Made by a program: the position numbers and the translations under genes
From: Sepiola atlantica
Lineage: Eukaryota; Mollusca; Cephalopoda; Sepiida; Sepiolidae
DNA length: 64,000 nucleotides
Direction of reading: 5' to 3'
NCBI GenBank assembly: GCA_963556195.1
Contig: OY744544.1
Location: forward strand, 43,076,484-43,140,483
The notes under the pieces: model-generated
Databases searched by the model: none
What the model was told of the DNA's origin: nothing
What the model saw: the letters and a program-made list of their open reading frames with translations, nothing else
Shown: in pieces, positions 9,996-19,869 of the stretch
Layout of the letters: every line of letters starts with the position of its first letter
How positions within the stretch are numbered: position 1 is the stretch's first letter

Positions 9996-12267
9996 TCTTA
10001 TATGTTCTTGACCTCACTGCCCGAGGCTTGTGTGACAAATGCCCATAACCCACTCGGGAACACTGATCACATTGTGGTAATGATTGATATCATCCTAAAA
10101 ACTCGTCCCAAGCTGATGAGTCGTTGCTCAAAACAACGAGAGATACTACGAACAGGCTGATTTTGATTCCATCAGAGATGACATAAGCGTGGCCCCATGG
10201 AGTGAAACCTTCTCACTCTCTGCTGACCAGTCTGCAAATGAGTTAACCGAATGGGTCAAAGCTGCCATTCAAGCATATGTCCCTATGTGAAAATTCTTCA
10301 GCAAACCCCACTCTCCTCAATGGTTCACCTCGGAATGTGCAGCTGTAATTGCACTGAGGCAGCATTCCGACAATTCGGCCGCCATAAGTCAACAGCTAAT
10401 CGACAGAAATTTATAGAGTCAAGAAATAATTGTAAAGTAGTGATAGGTGAAGCAAAGAGAAGGTATACAGAGATAAACAGAAACGTATTCAGTCACAGAA
10501 ACTAGGTACTTGCAATTTCTGGAAAGTCTACAATAGTGTGGTGAACAATGGACAATCAACAATTCCTCCACTATCAAACCACAATGACACAGCAACTGAT
10601 AAGGTTAAAGTATTTGCTCAGTGTTTTGCCTTAAACTCCACTTTGGACTCAGCAAACCACCCCCTCTCTAAATTCCCATTGCGGACCAAAGCCACACTTG
10701 AAAACTTGGTCATCACCCTATCTCAGGTCATGGACATCATAAAAAACCATGACACCTCCAAAACGTGTGGTCCTGCTTTTATATCAGCAATAAACAAATG
10801 CTCTGCTGAACTGGCCCCTGTCCTCTCCAAACTCTACAACAAATGCCTTGCAGAATCTTGCTTCCCTGATAGCTGGAAAATTGCCTCTATGGTACCAGTC
10901 TTCAAGAATTTTGGAGATAGAACTGATCCTCAGAATTATCGCCCCATAAATCTACTACTGATGTTTGCTAAAATCTTTGAATCCTTAATCAATTTAGCAT
11001 TAGTCCAGCACCTTGTTAATGCTAAACTTCTTTCTAACCGTTAGTATGGATTCAGGCAAGCACAATCTACTGCGGATATCCTAACGGTCATCTCTGAACG
11101 CATATACCATACACTGGACAAGGCAGGTGAAACTAGGGCAGTAGTGTTTGATATATCCAAAGCTTTTGACAAGGTCTTGCATAAAAATTCACTCATATGG
11201 TATTACTGGACAAATATTTAATATAATTAGATCCTTCCTAACCAAAAGAAAGATCCAGGTTGTCATCGATGGCCGTTCATCAAAGCAACATGACATAAAT
11301 GCTGGTGTACCCTAGGGATCCATCCTTGGACCTCTACTGTTCCTGATTTTCATAAACGACCTCCCTGATGACATTGAGTACATTGATGGGTATATTTGCT
11401 GACAACATCACACTCTACTCTCGTCATGTGGGCAAAACGGACGGGCACATATCCAAGGCAATGGCTGAATCCCTAGAAATTGACCTCCAGGCTGTAGTGG
11501 ATTGGGGTCATAAATGGTTGGTAACTTTTACTGACGTAAAAACAAAGCTCCTTTGCTTCAATAACTACAAGAAACCTCTCCAATCACGGATTGTCATGGC
11601 AAATAACACCCTAACCTTCACAGATAACATGAATTGGAACAAATACATTGAAGACATTGCCAAGACTGCTACAAAGAAGGTGGGCTCCCTCTACCATCCT
11701 AGTAAACTTCTTACACCGTACATTATCCTGTATCTCTACAAAGCCACCATCCGCCCATGCATGGTGTATTGTTGTCACATCTGGGCTGGTGCATTATCCA
11801 CTAGTCTCTCCCTCTTAGACAATGTCCAAAAAAGAGTCGCACACCTAATAGGTCCCTCACTATCCACCAAGCTCCAGTCCCTGTCACATCGCCACAATGT
11901 TGCTTCCTTGTGGCTGTTTTACAAGTACTTCAATGGATTGTGCTCTGATGAACTTGCTGCTCTTGTGCCCCCTCGACACAAATACACTAGACCAACCCGA
12001 CAATCTGCTAAATCCCATCCATTCAGTGTGGAGTTCCCCAGATGCCGGAGAGCCTTCTACTCCAATAGCTTCTGTCCTTGTGCTGCCGGCCTCTGGAACT
12101 CGCTCCCTGCTCCCTGTTTCCCCGACTGTACCAACATGCAGAAATTTAAAACAACTAATGTAAAGAGACATCTCGCTGCACAGCTCCCAACTTAGGATGA
12201 CCCCCCCCCCAAACTTACATCCTAATTCTCAGTAGCCCCTTACGTCTACATGATAAAAAGAAAAAAA
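9996..12267 (+). mobile_element. LINE family 1, copy 2, inserted into family-B repeat
   Basis: The 5' truncated end falls near 9996-10006 and the 3' tail ends in an A-rich segment near 12267. Boundaries are supported by comparison with the uninterrupted family-B repeat at 56690-56710. The 3' UTR (C-run, then AGTAGCCCCTTACGTCTACA) matches copy 1 but lacks its final TTGTTTGGGG block. Confidence 0.85.
10006..12195 (+). pseudogene. LINE endonuclease end and reverse transcriptase, multiply broken
   Basis: It begins with the end of the AP-like endonuclease (PLGNTDHIVV at about 10050-10080, the conserved S/T-D-H), then the linker and RT in several frames: about 10251-10505, 10538-11044 and 11368-12195. 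A TAG at 11042 interrupts before YGFRQAQSTAD. Motif A keeps its Asp (VFDISKAFDKV, about 11128-11160). A deletion near 11180 and a CAG-to-TAG change in GVPQGS (about 11310) break motif B. Motif C reads FADN instead of FADD (about 11395-11406), losing a metal ligand. The C-terminal part from NMNWNKYIEDIAK (about 11628) to the stop at 12195 is intact and aligns with copy 1. Confidence 0.9.
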
Positions 12268-12490
12268 TCCAATTTTAATAAACATTAAACCATATGTATA
12301 AGAAAGTAATTCAGAAAGTTTTCCAACATTTTAGCTTCTTCCGACTATATTAGGAGGCCAAACGAGAGAAGCGCAGTAAAAACAAAGAAAGTCATATGGT
12401 ACAGTTGAGCCCTAAGCATCGACTCTATAGTGCTATGAAAATTTACATAGTAGTGATCCTCATTCAATCCCAAGCAATGTTGGGTCATCT
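12268..12490 (+). repeat. Non-coding interspersed repeat, family B, right part
   Basis: Continues the repeat broken at 9995; matches 56700-56885, including ACCATATGTATAAGA, CGACTATATTAG-like and ACATAGTAGTGATCCTCATT. It ends in (TA)n, as does the sister copy. Confidence 0.85.
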
Positions 12491-12492
12491 TG

Positions 12493-12544
<52 letters not shown>

Positions 12545-12545
12545 C
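12493..12545. repeat. (TA)n microsatellite
   Basis: Joins the end of the family-B repeat to the Helitron-like terminus at 12545. Confidence 0.95.
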
Positions 12546-12575
12546 TAGCAGAGCTATCCGGTGTTGCCCAGGTTA
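12545..12575 (-). other. Helitron-like 3' terminus
   Basis: On the minus strand the sequence ends CCTGGGCAACACCGG, a short spacer, then CTAG followed by T of the (TA)n tract. A GC-rich hairpin a few bases before CTRR is the Helitron 3' signature. Similar ends are at 14721, 20487, 25834 and 46439. No Rep/helicase gene is in the window, so this would be non-autonomous. Confidence 0.45.
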
Positions 12576-12579
12576 GAGT

Positions 12580-12900
12580 GTGAGATAGCATCATATGCAA
12601 TATCATGGTAGGGAGAGTTTACTTTAACAGAAACCTTGATGCTGTCAGCTAGATATCTTACTCAGCGAGCTATTCAGATATATGTTAATACTCTTAAACA
12701 AACGCTAATAAATGTATTTCATTGTGTAACATGTTTGAAAATTGTCATTAGCTTCTTTAAGAGGCAGCCAAAGATGCAAAAATACTTCCATTATGTTCAC
12801 ATGCAAATTGTGCATGTGAATACAATTATATTGAAAGTACACTTCCTAGTATGTATTCGTTTTTAGGAATGGACATGCACAGACAGAGAGGTCTTCTCCT

Positions 12901-12955
<55 letters not shown>

Positions 12956-13340
12956 TCATTTGAATCAAATGGAAAACAGTTTTCAGTAGAGGGGAATAGA
13001 CATAATTTTTGGTCATTTACCTATGGTTTAAATTTCATTTGAATCAATGGGAAAACAGTTTTCAGTGTGTGTGTGGGGAGGGGGGCACCCGGGAAACCTC
13101 TTAATATTATCAAAATTTGCTGAAACTTTGGGAATAGACATGGTTTAAATTTCATTTGAATCTAAGGGAAAACAGTTTTCAGTGGGAAGGGGGGGGGGCG
13201 TTGAAGTGATATATTTCTTATATAGCCTATGACCTTCACTGAGAAGTTAGTAGTCCACATGCTAATTTTCAAGCAATTCTGTCCGATGGTTTGGGTGAAC
13301 ATAAGACACACGGATCAGGCGGACACACACACAGAGTTAC

Positions 13341-13345
<5 letters not shown>
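12580..13345. other. AT-rich stretch with (TA)n and a threefold repeated block
   Basis: (TA)n at 12902-12952. A block TTTCATTTGAATC followed by GGAAAACAGTTTTCAGT recurs at about 12955, 13032 and 13150. The ACTGAAAACTGTTTTCC-type core is itself nearly palindromic. No coding sequence was recognised. Confidence 0.6.

Positions 13346-13347
<2 letters not shown>

Positions 13348-13382
<35 letters not shown>
13348..13382. repeat. (TA)n microsatellite
   Basis: Directly precedes the first ~95-bp direct repeat. Confidence 0.95.
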
Positions 13383-13386
<4 letters not shown>

Positions 13387-13477
13387 AAAGAAATATTGAG
13401 TAATTTTAAACAAAGAAAGAAAATGCAGTTTAAATTTCTAGGGATACTAACTAAATCCAAAATATCGCAGACTTAGC
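13383..13477 (+). repeat. 95-bp direct repeat, first copy
   Basis: Shares AAACAAAGAAAGAAAATGCA, GTTTAAAT, AGGGATACTAACTAAAT and AAAATATCGCAGACT with 14022-14116. The outer sides of both copies carry (TA)n, so the pair encloses about 545 bp like short terminal repeats. Confidence 0.85.
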
Positions 13478-14021
13478 GCTCGCATAAGCTGACTTGCCGC
13501 TGGAAAATTTACAAATACAAAAAGAGGATTCAAGTATATAACAGTGAAACAAAAACAGGGGACCCTGACTTGAATTGTGAAATATTAAACAAGGATCATC
13601 AGCTGTTTACTATGTAACTGTTTTGGAGATTTAAAAACAGGACAGTTATAAAATTCATGACTCTCTAGTCGTACTGATTAAATGACCACTTCCCCAATAA
13701 CCAAATGTAGAAACAATTCAGTTTTAATTTCACTAATATATATATAAGTAAATAAATAGTAATAATAATAATAATAATAATAATACACTACCTTTAAGAC
13801 TACAGTGTGATATGTTAATTTGCATATCAAATAATACTACTAATAATAATACTATCTAAACACTACACCAAAGAACCACTCTGCGATATGGTAGCATATA
13901 AAATTATATAGGAATAAAAGATGAAAAAAAAACCCAAAAAGCTTAAGTGCCTTTGGTACCAGAAAGGCAAATAGATAAAAGGAAGGAAACCTAGCCATAC
14001 AGATCTAAATACCCGATATAT

Positions 14022-14111
14022 AGTTTAAAGAAACTTTGAGTCATTTTAAACAAAGAAAGAAAATGCAGTTTAAATCCCCAGGGATACTAACTAAATTCAA
14101 AATATCGCAGA

Positions 14112-14116
<5 letters not shown>
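14022..14116 (+). repeat. 95-bp direct repeat, second copy
   Basis: Second copy of the 13383-13477 repeat, followed at once by a 55-bp (TA)n tract (14117-14171). The enclosed segment has a short (AAT)n run at about 13759-13786 and no ORF. Confidence 0.85.
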
Positions 14117-14174
<58 letters not shown>

Positions 14175-14225
14175 CCATCAAAATGAGGAAGAAGAAAAGA
14201 AAAAAAAACGATAAGACAATCTCGC

Positions 14226-14262
14226 CTGACAAAGTTGTTTTACAACGAAAGCTTGCAAAAGA
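14226..14262 (+). ncRNA. Degenerate hammerhead-ribozyme-like core
   Basis: CTGACAA, then A, then a 5-bp stem GTTGT/ACAAC with a T loop, then GAAAGCTT. The CUGANGA box has A in place of the invariant G, so this copy should be inactive. Flanking GC/GC could form only 2 bp of stem I. Confidence 0.35.
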
Positions 14263-14378
14263 AAAAAAAAAATTAAAGAAACGATTTTATATGTATATAT
14301 GTGAATAAAGATAGGGATAAAATGATCCGACGTAATGGAAAATGAAAAAGGAAAGGCAAAAACTATATTATTTATGTA

Positions 14379-14422
14379 TTCATTAACGTTTCATCTTTAT
14401 TGTGAGACTTCTTCAGAATGAA
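14379..14422 (-). ncRNA. Hammerhead-ribozyme-like motif
   Basis: Minus strand, hand-folded: stem I TTCATT (14422-14417) pairs with AATGAA (14384-14379), 6 bp. Core CTGAAGA (14416-14410), a partly paired stem II, then GAAA (14392-14389). Stem III is only the palindrome ACGT, which would need a dimer. Predicted cleavage is after T at 14385 (GTT). The sister motif at 14601 has different stem I bases that also pair, which supports a selected structure. Confidence 0.6.
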
Positions 14423-14500
14423 GAAAAATGGTGAAAAAATAATCATACAATCATCAATTTTGATCTGCCTTAGAGCGTCAAACCTCGGCTGGATTATGAG

Positions 14501-14596
14501 TGAAAGAATCAAAAATTGAGAAAGGCAATTTGGCTCCATTGAACTGCTGCTGCTGACACGCAGCCAAATTGCCTTTCTCAATTTTTGATTCTTTCA
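14501..14596. repeat. Perfect 35-bp palindrome with 26-nt loop
   Basis: Left arm 14501-14535 and right arm 14562-14596 are exact reverse complements (left arm begins TGAAAGAATCAAAAATTGAG). The loop 14536-14561 holds CTGCTGCTGCTGACACG. A longer outer inverted repeat of about 85 bp (14333-14422 against 14598-14690) surrounds it and carries the two divergent hammerhead-like motifs. Confidence 0.95.
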
Positions 14597-14600
14597 TTCA

Positions 14601-14642
14601 TTGTCCTGAGGAAGTCTTACAATAAAGACGAAACGTTGATAA
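14601..14642 (+). ncRNA. Hammerhead-ribozyme-like motif
   Basis: Hand-folded: stem I TTGTC (14601-14605) with GATAA (14638-14642), 5 bp including one G-U. Core CTGAGGA (14606-14612), stem II GTCTT/AAGAC (5 bp, 6-nt loop), GAAA (14630-14633). Stem III is the self-complementary ACGT (14633-14636), so cleavage after T14637 would need two molecules. Penelope-like elements are known to carry such short-stem-III hammerheads. Confidence 0.65.
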
Positions 14643-14674
14643 ATACATAAATAATATAGTTTTTGGCTTTCCTT

Positions 14675-14678
<4 letters not shown>

Positions 14679-14720
<42 letters not shown>
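14679..14720. repeat. (TA)n microsatellite
   Basis: TA repeats between the outer inverted-repeat arm and a Helitron-like terminus. Confidence 0.95.
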
Positions 14721-14745
14721 CTAGTAGAATACCCAGGATGGGTAT
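14721..14745 (-). other. Helitron-like 3' terminus
   Basis: Minus strand: hairpin ATACCC/GGGTAT with a 5-nt loop (14729-14745), a 4-nt spacer, then CTAG next to (TA)n. It borders the family-A repeat. Confidence 0.4.
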
Positions 14746-14749
14746 AAGC

Positions 14750-15300
14750 AATAAATATAGCATTAGTTTTAAATGTTAACGTTTTTTTCTTTTTTTGAGG
14801 GGGTATGGTATGTATAAGATTCACTCCTAAACTAACTAATCAATCATTATGGATTTTGCTAGGCGTAAGGTTGTATAATGTGGGTTATATTCAGATATAT
14901 CCAATTTTTGTGAAATTTTAACAATAGGTATTACATCAATTAATTAATTTTCCCCAAATTTCTGTTTCTTTGGAGTATTTTAATGTGTTTTTCGGCGGCA
15001 TAATATGGACATAACCTATTTGAAAATTAAAATATTTCAGATTTGCATTAAATTTTATCCATAGTTATTAGACAACAATTAAACAGGATTCCCTGAATTT
15101 CAATTTCTTCTTAAAATTTATAAAGCATAAGCCTTAAATTTTAGACATTTTCTAAAATCATGTAATGGAGTTTAATCAAAATCGAAATACGGATTCTAGA
15201 CATAAGGTTTAGTAGCATTATATCTTGATTTTAATCTTTGTAAGATGACAAAACTGTTTGCGGAATTAATTTTACTCATCTTGAAACGTGGATTCTTCTA
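14750..15300 (+). repeat. Non-coding interspersed repeat, family A
   Basis: About 550 bp aligned by eye to 55790-56360: shared blocks include CTAAACTAA, ATTTTTGTGAAAT, TTTCTTTGGAG, GAAAATTAAAATATTTCAGA, TTTGCATTAAATTT and CATCTTGATTTTAAT-like ends. In the 55.8-kb copy family A runs directly into family B, so the two are parts of one element about 1.15 kb long. No coding potential. Confidence 0.85.
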
Positions 15301-15330
15301 ATGTATATATATATAGGCATTTCCTTGTCT

Positions 15331-15394
15331 TTGGTCTGAAGAGGTTGACTCTCTGAAGAGTACAACCGAAACATGTATGCACATATTTAACCAA
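15331..15394 (+). ncRNA. Hammerhead-ribozyme-like motif with extended stem II
   Basis: Hand-folded: stem I TTGGT (15331-15335) with ACCAA (15390-15394), 5 perfect pairs. Core CTGAAGA (15336-15342). Stem II is GGTTG/CAACC plus inner ACTCT/AGAGT with one bulged A, sharing the G after the core. GAAA at 15368-15371. Stem III (15371-15388) is imperfect (A-U, A-U, U-A, G-U, U-A around a loop). Predicted cleavage after A15389 in a TTA triplet. The long consistent stem II is hard to get by chance. Confidence 0.6.
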
Positions 15395-15399
15395 TAATG

Positions 15400-15564
15400 T
15401 TTGTATAAATAAAAATTTATACTATATATATATATATATATTATAGGTGTATATGCTCTGACACTTGTAATACAACTTCATTGAGCTTGCAATTTGGAAC
15501 ATTTTCGGATATTATAAAGAGTATATACTTAAATACATAGTTTTTGTAAGAACTATATATATAT

Positions 15565-15596
<32 letters not shown>

Positions 15597-16440
15597 AATT
15601 ACCTATTAATTCAACATAATATAGAATCCGGAAAATACATATCAATTTCTTTTAAATATTTCAGCTATAGACCCCAAAAATGTCCTGGTAAATTCATAGG
15701 GCTTTTATCCTCCTCCCCGGATATAGTTTATGCTTCAACCCACCCTACAAAACCAAACACGTTTTGACACCCCTGCTCTAAAAGAGTGACTCTTTATTTT
15801 TTAAATGTTCATTAGTCTGCTGTTCAACATTCCTCTGAAGTCAAATATTGTAAATAAGGTTCTTTATTCCAGCAGCTTTAATGAACAAGGATCTGACAAC
15901 TGATATTCCACTTTTTGGAGCCAATACTGTCGTCTTGCTGAGTTCCAGTACACCCCCCCCCCCCTCCTCACTCGTAATTAAGCAGATCATCAGAAACCGG
16001 ATCGTCTTACAAGAGACTTTGTCTCACCAAGTAGTTATACGAGCAGATGCTCAAATCCATTTTATTTTTCACCATTGTTTTAACATGGAACTGTAAGTAA
16101 GTGCCTAACGAGGCTTCCCAACTAGAGAGTCACGTTACACATCATGATATGCCTGATCAAATATCCGGCTTCTCCTCTCCAAAGGAACAAGGAAGAGCTG
16201 CCACCACCACCACCACCACCACCATATACCACGGATTAGGTTGCTGGGTAGGAACAACAAAAAAATAAAAATAAAATAAAAATGCTGTCAGAAGAGAAAG
16301 CAGCAGTGATCTGACATTGGAAAAGATTATTTGTTCAACGAGGGGAAGAATGGATTAGAAAGTCAGAGCTGCTGCTGCTTGTAAATGTTAAGAAGCCTGA
16401 AACTTGACAAGATATTTAAGAAGTGTACTCACATGCAACA
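15400..16440. other. Unassigned AT-rich stretch
   Basis: Short (TA)n tracts at 15423-15441 and 15551-15582, a C-run at about 15952-15964 and (CCA)n at 16200-16224. No coding similarity was recognised in the small open frame 15881-16096. Confidence 0.45.
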
Positions 16441-16449
16441 GGGTTGATT

Positions 16450-16620
16450 CTGTCTGTTTTACGGCACATCAACCCGTTTGGGGGTATTTAATGCCGAAGC
16501 ACAATAAAAGGTGTCTTGTGTTTCGGAATTTCTTTTAGATGAAGAGTGATAATTTGTATTATTTGTAACATTCGGACTACTATTCTCATCTTGGATGTTA
16601 TTTTCACGTTTCACAAGAAC
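16450..16620 (-). repeat. Family-E block and inverted end of Penelope-type repeat C
   Basis: 16450-16510 is a short block (GTTTTACGGCACATCAACCC, TTTAATG, ACAATA) that recurs near 17345 and 23345. At 16560-16615 the reverse complement of the family-C tail (CCAAGATGAGAATAGTAGTC) appears, so family C is present in inverted orientation about 300 bp from its direct copy at 16735. Confidence 0.6.
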
Positions 16621-16734
16621 CTGTGGTGTAATGAATAAAGTGCTAAGTAATAATCAGTTCGAAGTGAAACTTTTTTGGAGGTTGAAGGTTCAATCCTCAG
16701 TACGGGCGATACTATGAATACAATTACGAATTAC

Positions 16735-16985
16735 TTAAAACTTTTACCCGCTCATGGATGACGAATTAGAGCAAGCTACTCCAATGGATTGAATAAATGG
16801 TTCCGTTCAAAATTCTGTACAAATTCCAGAGTTCAACAAATTGCACCTGAAGAACGTCAGAGGTTACATCGGCCGAAACGTTGTGAGAATAACATCTAAG
16901 ATGAGAACAATAGTCCAAATAATCCAAATAATACAAATTATCAATACTCACCTAAAAACATTCCAAAACATTTGAAAGTATATAT
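16735..16985 (+). repeat. Penelope-type terminal repeat, family C
   Basis: Homologous to 7275-7480 and 17200-17340. Contains the hammerhead-like core at 16843-16886 and the tail AACATCTAAGATGAGAACAA followed by repeated AATCCAAAT. Confidence 0.7.
16843..16886 (+). ncRNA. Hammerhead-like core, stem II damaged
   Basis: CAC (16844-16846) can pair with GTG (16883-16885) as stem I. CTGAAGA at 16847-16853 and GAAACGTT at 16875-16882 are intact, but stem II has lost pairing (ACGTC against CGGCC). Confidence 0.45.
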
Positions 16986-17199
16986 TTTTCTTTCATTTAC
17001 AATATAGAAGATAAATAAAATATAGACACAATAAAAAAAGTATTTACTTAAAGTTTGAAAAACCACTTGTGCTATGGTGATATCTCAATATCTCATGACT
17101 GAAAGGTGTGTCCAACGGCATCAGTGAGCAGCTGACAATTTTATCTGGATTCCTTGCTGAATCTGTGAGCGATTTTGTGGCTCATGTATTGGCCTAGTT

Positions 17200-17340
17200 T
17201 CCATTCGAAATTCCATACAGATTCCAGAGTTTGACAAGATGCACCTGAAGAAGGCCGGATGTTACATCGGCCGAAACGTTATGAAACTAACATCCAAGAT
17301 GAGAACAGTAGTCCGAATAATCCAAATAATCCAAAAGGTT
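17200..17340 (+). repeat. Penelope-type terminal repeat, family C, second direct copy
   Basis: Matches 16800-16940 with the same order of blocks: AATTCCATACAGATTCCAGA, hammerhead-like core, AACATCCAAGATGAGAACAG and CCAAATAATCCAAA. Confidence 0.7.
17241..17283 (+). ncRNA. Hammerhead-like core with GC-rich stem II
   Basis: CTGAAGA (17245-17251), a 5-bp stem II GGCCG/CGGCC (17253-17257, 17268-17272), GAAA (17273-17276), palindromic ACGT, then T17280. Stem I keeps two pairs and is weakened by A at 17281, where sister copies have G. Confidence 0.5.
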
Positions 17341-17344
17341 TCTT

Positions 17345-18220
17345 GTCTCTTTTATGACGTGTCAATGGATTTTGGTTGTTTAATGACAAAACAATAGCTA
17401 CTGTAAACAATACATTGTATACAATCCATTGAAGGCAAATTGCTATTTTACACATAGCTTGAAGGCAAATGGTAGGTTCCGTGCTTTTCCAAGAATATAA
17501 ATGCTTTAATTAGAAAAAAAAAAAGTGACCTGTTGGGTAATCCATTGAGCTAGTGTTAGATTGAATCAGAAAAAGTGAATTTGCTAAGCCAATTAAATAT
17601 AAAAATAAATAGAGAACATATAATTAGTCACTTTTTGTTCGCTACATTTCCCCCCCTCTTTCTTTCATTCTCCAGCTATGGGTTAAATTATATTACGTAA
17701 CGTGAACTAAAACTTACAAAATGACCTCTTAAGTAAGAATTACAAATTCCTCTCAAGTAAGAATTAGAAATTGTATAAAAGATAAAACTGTATTTTCATA
17801 GCAAATAATAATTAGTGTGCTTTTCCAACATATCTAGATCAGATTTTTGTCTCTCGTTTTGAAATGAATTTCATGGTTCAAGGACGCCATATTGAAAAAG
17901 GTACAAGATGGAAAGCTTAAGAATATGTTATATGTTATTGCTCGCAGTACAAAGGAGCTATTTTGATTAAAAAAATCAGACAACATTTTAGTGTTCAGTT
18001 TTCTGTGTATCTAAAACAAAACGGAACTTCTACGAGCAAAATTCCTTGGTTTACTTTCGGCAGCCTCGTAACTCTAGCTTCCCTTACTTTTTCCTTTAGT
18101 CCTCACATTCCATGAGCGCTGTTTCTGACAAAAGGGGAAGAATTGCTGTTTTCTAGGTCAGAATATATCCATCTAACACTTATCGTTTGCTAGTTTTTGA
18201 CCTTTAAGTGGTATTTTATT
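17345..18220. other. Unassigned stretch
   Basis: Begins with a family-E block (TTTTATGACGTGTCAATGG). The rest has C- and T-rich patches but no recognisable gene. Confidence 0.45.
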
Positions 18221-18221
18221 T

Positions 18222-18284
18222 TTAGCTCCTTACATCAAGTTGCTTCATGCCTTGTCTGGAGCGATTTCCATTTAAAAAAAAACT
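18222..18284 (+). mobile_element. LINE family-1 3' tail remnant
   Basis: AGCTCCTTACATCAAG, TGCCTTGTCTGGAGCGA and an A9 tail correspond block by block to the copy-1 end at 2100-2170. Confidence 0.6.
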
Positions 18285-18299
18285 ACCCGTCTGGGGAAC

Positions 18300-18535
18300 A
18301 CAATATCGCAGGGCTGCTTCCTAGCTGACTACAATATTGCCGTTTTCAAGTCCAATGTTAACAAATTCTTGTTGAAACATCCTCTTAAATAATCAAATTC
18401 TGCCCAGATCCAACCATCGTTACCAATCCCCACGATGTCGTTTCACCCACCGCCCACCTGACAAACTCATTAACCCTTATCCTCGAGTGGCCTTTGCGCC
18501 TTGATAAGTGGTAACTCGTTAGTACATAAATAAAA
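18300..18535 (+). mobile_element. 3' end of another LINE family
   Basis: Encodes NIAVFKSNVNKFLLKHPLK then a stop, the usual C-terminal FKxxxNxxL pattern of these LINEs, followed by a 3' UTR with a hairpin (CTTATC to GATAAG, 18477-18506) and an AATAAAACT tail. Confidence 0.5.
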
Positions 18536-18539
18536 CTCA

Positions 18540-19865
18540 TATTTTGAGTTTGTCGTGTTCATCTTTTGGTAATGGCAGCATCGGGGAGATATATGTGAGT
18601 CTTTGTGATGAAGAGATGTATTGGAGTTTGCGAATGGCATAATTTCAAGTTGACTTATTAGATGTTTTAGATTGTTTCTGTCAGACTTTGTTGAATCCCT
18701 CTTTCCGTGTTGGACTTATTGTTTAACTGATTTGAGTGGATTACTTGTTTGATATCTATCAAACACTATAATTTCCTGGCATTGTTTTTATGTAAAACTA
18801 CCTCTACTTATTCGACGTTGCCTGGGTGCAGTGAAGTCATTTCAATTTGTATTTGTTTTCACAATTTTAAACTTAATATAGACAACTCTTATTATATTCT
18901 TTAATTTAAAATGAGTTATCCCTTGTTGATTTTTATTTTTAGGTGAATAAAAAAAAAGTTTCATATTAACAGTCATCTGGGCCGGACTAAGTATTTTTTT
19001 TTAACTAATTGTAGTCAAGTACGTTATCATATTGTCAATAACACGGTACAACAATAACAAATGAAAATTTGCTAGTCAAAAGCAAAGATTGATTTGTTAG
19101 CTTAAATTCTATTTGGATCTTATTTTGGTAATCCGACAAGATAACTTTACATGTTAGAAAAATCATTTGAAATGTGAACAGCGCTTTCTTTTTCTTTGTA
19201 TTGCTTGGTTTAAATTTACTACAAACAATAAAAGAAAAATACTTGTCAGTCTTTGATAGATTCTCACCATCCTGACCCCCAAGTCTCAACTTTAAAGAAA
19301 GAAAAAAAAGATTGATGTTTTTGTCAATATTGGTAACATGAGCAGCAGAAGAGCTTCTATATAACAATTTGACCATCTTAACAGCAGGATGTGACTTTTG
19401 AGAAGTGGAGAGAGGGAATGAAATCTGAAGGAATATGGCTCGTTATTAATTAAGACAGGAAGTGAAGGATCAGATGGCTGCAAGCAAATGATTTGACACG
19501 GTCTCAACTTCCTGTTGGCCGTCAGTAGAAATTTGAAAATATATTTGTTGCTTTCATCCTCAATCTATTAAGGCTTCTTAAAAGGTGAAGATCAAATTGT
19601 GACTTCAAACAGGCCAACAAGATGAAATGTTTAGAGGGTGAAATGTTGGAAAATAGATTAACCTTGGATTCTTTAAAATATGTCTTTTGTAAATTACAAG
19701 TTCTTCATGCGATGAGAGAGAAGCAAAAAGAGAAAGAGAGAGGTAGAGAGAGAGAGGGAGAGAGAGTTTTGGTAAAAATCTCAAGGCAGAATTAATAAGA
19801 AAGAAACCAGTATTAAAGGATTTGTCAATTAAAGCAAAGTCGATGGTAGATCACTAGATTAATAG
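18540..19865. other. Unassigned stretch
   Basis: A weak Helitron-like block (CGACGTTGCCTGGG) lies near 18813. A (GA)-rich patch is at 19725-19765. A 113-codon minus-strand open frame at 19035-19376 has no recognised motif. Confidence 0.45.
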
Positions 19866-19869
19866 ATTC

